A stretch of DNA of 64,000 bases from Marinobacter sp. es.042 (GTDB lineage Bacteria > Pseudomonadota > Gammaproteobacteria > Pseudomonadales > Oleiphilaceae), in NCBI RefSeq assembly GCF_900188315.1, contig NZ_LT897781.1, positions 3,720,001 to 3,784,000 of the forward strand. The letters are read 5' to 3'. Shown piece after piece: positions 62,547-64,000 of this stretch. Below the pieces are notes generated by a model. The model did not search any database, was not told the DNA's origin, and saw only the letters and a list, made by a program, of their open reading frames with translations. The stretch's first letter is position 1; each line of letters opens with the position of its first letter. Both the position numbers and the translations under genes were made by a program.

Positions 62547-64000
62547 ATGATCTACGCACAACCAGGAAAGGATGGCTCCGTCGTTTCTTTCAAATCCCGT
62601 TACGAGAACTACATCGGTGGCGAGTGGGTTGCCCCGGTGAAAGGCCAGTATTTCGAGAACATCACACCGGTAACTGGCGATGTTATCTGTGAAATTCCGC
62701 GTTCCAGTGCTGAAGATATTGATCTTGCCCTGGACGCAGCGCACAAGGCAGCACCAGCGTGGGGCAAGACGTCACCCACCGAGCGTTCCAACATCCTCCT
62801 GAAAATTGCGGATCGTATCGAGGCCAATCTAGAGAAGCTCGCGGTTGCCGAAACCTGGGACAACGGCAAGGCCGTGCGTGAAACCCTGAATGCGGACATT
62901 CCCCTGGCAGCGGATCACTTCCGTTACTTCGCGGGTTGTATCCGTGCCCAGGAAGGCCACATGGGTGAAATCGACCACAACACCGTGGCGTATCACTTCC
63001 ACGAGCCTCTAGGCGTGGTTGGTCAGATTATTCCCTGGAACTTCCCGATTCTGATGGCGGCCTGGAAGCTGGGTCCCTGTCTGGCGGCCGGTAACTGCAC
63101 CGTGTTGAAGCCGGCCGAGCAGACGCCTGCCAGCATTCTGGTGCTGATGGAAATCATCGGTGACCTGCTGCCGCCGGGCGTGCTCAACATCGTAAACGGC
63201 TACGGTATTGAGGCTGGCCAGGCCCTGGCCACCAGCAAGCGTATCGCCAAGATTGCCTTCACCGGCTCCACCCCGGTTGGCTCCCACATCCTCAAGTGCG
63301 CGGCCGAGAACATCATCCCGTCCACCGTTGAGCTGGGCGGCAAGTCACCCAACATCTACTTCTCTGACGTGATGAAGGCCGAGCCGGAATTCGTCGACAA
63401 GTGTGTGGAAGGTCTGGTTCTGGCGTTCTTCAACCAGGGCGAAGTCTGCACCTGCCCGTCACGGGCGCTGGTCCAGGAAGACATGTTCGAAGAGTTCATG
63501 CAGAAAGTGGTTCAGCGCACCAAGGCCATCAAGCGTGGCAACCCGCTGGATACCGACGTTCAGGTTGGCGCTCAGGCGTCCAAGGAACAGTTCGACAAGA
63601 TCATGTCCTACCTTGCCATTGGTAAGGAAGAGGGCGCTGTGGTTCTGACCGGTGGCGACCGCGAGCATCTGGACGAAGAGTTTAACAACGGCTTCTATAT
63701 CCAGCCGACCCTGTTCAAGGGCGACAACAAGATGCGCGTGTTCCAGGAAGAAATCTTCGGACCGGTTGTCGGTGTTACCACCTTCAAGACCGAGGAAGAG
63801 GCCCTGGCCATCGCCAACGACACCGAGTTTGGTCTGGGTGCCGGCGTCTGGACCCGCGACTCCAACCTCGCCTACCGGATGGGCCGTAATATCCAGGCCG
63901 GTCGGGTCTGGATGAACTGCTACCACGCCTACCCGGCTCATGCTGCCTTTGGTGGTTACAAGAAGTCCGGTGTTGGCCGTGAGACCCACAAGATGGCGCT
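62547..64000 (+). CDS. Aldehyde dehydrogenase (3' end cut by window)
   Basis: 484 residues are visible, and the frame is open at the right edge. NAD-dependent aldehyde dehydrogenase: '[25 protein letters not shown]' (cofactor/catalytic Asn), 'KPAEQTP', '[11 protein letters not shown]', '[14 protein letters not shown]' (general base Glu) and the nucleophile Cys in '[13 protein letters not shown]'. '[10 protein letters not shown]' and '[25 protein letters not shown]' place it with the ExaC/AcoD/AldB class for acetaldehyde and longer aldehydes. It diverges from the guanidine operon and is probably unrelated to it. Confidence 0.92.
   Translation, partial: MIYAQPGKDGSVVSFKSRYENYIGGEWVAPVKGQYFENITPVTGDVICEIPRSSAEDIDLALDAAHKAAPAWGKTSPTERSNILLKIADRIEANLEKLAVAETWDNGKAVRETLNADIPLAADHFRYFAGCIRAQEGHMGEIDHNTVAYHFHEPLGVVGQIIPWNFPILMAAWKLGPCLAAGNCTVLKPAEQTPASILVLMEIIGDLLPPGVLNIVNGYGIEAGQALATSKRIAKIAFTGSTPVGSHILKCAAENIIPSTVELGGKSPNIYFSDVMKAEPEFVDKCVEGLVLAFFNQGEVCTCPSRALVQEDMFEEFMQKVVQRTKAIKRGNPLDTDVQVGAQASKEQFDKIMSYLAIGKEEGAVVLTGGDREHLDEEFNNGFYIQPTLFKGDNKMRVFQEEIFGPVVGVTTFKTEEEALAIANDTEFGLGAGVWTRDSNLAYRMGRNIQAGRVWMNCYHAYPAHAAFGGYKKSGVGRETHKMA

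Noticed and set aside
1..64000. CRISPR arrays, tRNA or rRNA genes
   Set aside because: No regularly spaced repeats, cloverleaf sequences or rRNA blocks were noticed on reading; a dedicated scan was not possible.

Overview
The window is gammaproteobacterial chromosome and most resembles Marinobacter. The gene order zapA - 6S RNA - 5-formyl-THF cyclo-ligase, the UPF0149-pepP-ubiH-ubiI block and the ubiE-ubiJ-ubiB-hisI-hisE-tatABC block are typical of marine gammaproteobacteria. A wax ester synthase/DGAT enzyme points to the oil-storing genera Marinobacter or Alcanivorax. The genus is an inference; no rRNA gene is present.

Layout. 1-6.5 kb: core genes (DUF2333 protein, inorganic pyrophosphatase, acyl-CoA dehydrogenase, rpiA, ilvA, folate cyclo-ligase). 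6.5-27.6 kb: a 21-kb integrative element inserted in the 3' end of the 6S RNA gene ssrS. It is bounded by perfect 56-bp direct repeats and carries a tyrosine integrase at its right end. 27.6-47.3 kb: core again (ssrS, zapA, a zinc-linked ABC/ZrgA cluster with a Zur-like box, pepP, ubiquinone hydroxylases, rsmE, tatABC, hisIE, ubiBJE, storage-lipid genes). 47.3-62.2 kb: a nitrogen region. A guanidine carboxylase operon and a guanidine-type ABC transporter each sit behind a guanidine-I (ykkC) riboswitch and a sigma-54-like promoter. Between them lie a type III glutamine synthetase, an HD protein, an aldolase-like protein, a Crp/Fnr regulator and an Ada-like protein. 62.5 kb to the edge: an aldehyde dehydrogenase, truncated by the window.

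The island. From left to right it carries: a compact operon of a RuvC-fold-like protein, a Hanks-type kinase and a 59-residue basic protein; a 281-residue helical protein; a single-HKD phospholipase-D-like protein; a serine recombinase; a primase-helicase; a complete type I restriction-modification system whose operon continues into a metalloprotease, a DUF4268 nuclease-like protein and an ADP-ribosylglycohydrolase; a divergent pair of unrecognised genes sharing palindromic operators; and the integrase. It looks like a satellite-like mobile element with defence cargo. The kinase operon and the extended restriction operon are the best candidates for undescribed systems.

Other structure. Three long inverted repeats lie between genes. 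They share a related core, but their 23-28 bp arms differ completely from copy to copy and still pair perfectly within each copy. All functional assignments come from reading the sequence; no database search was run.
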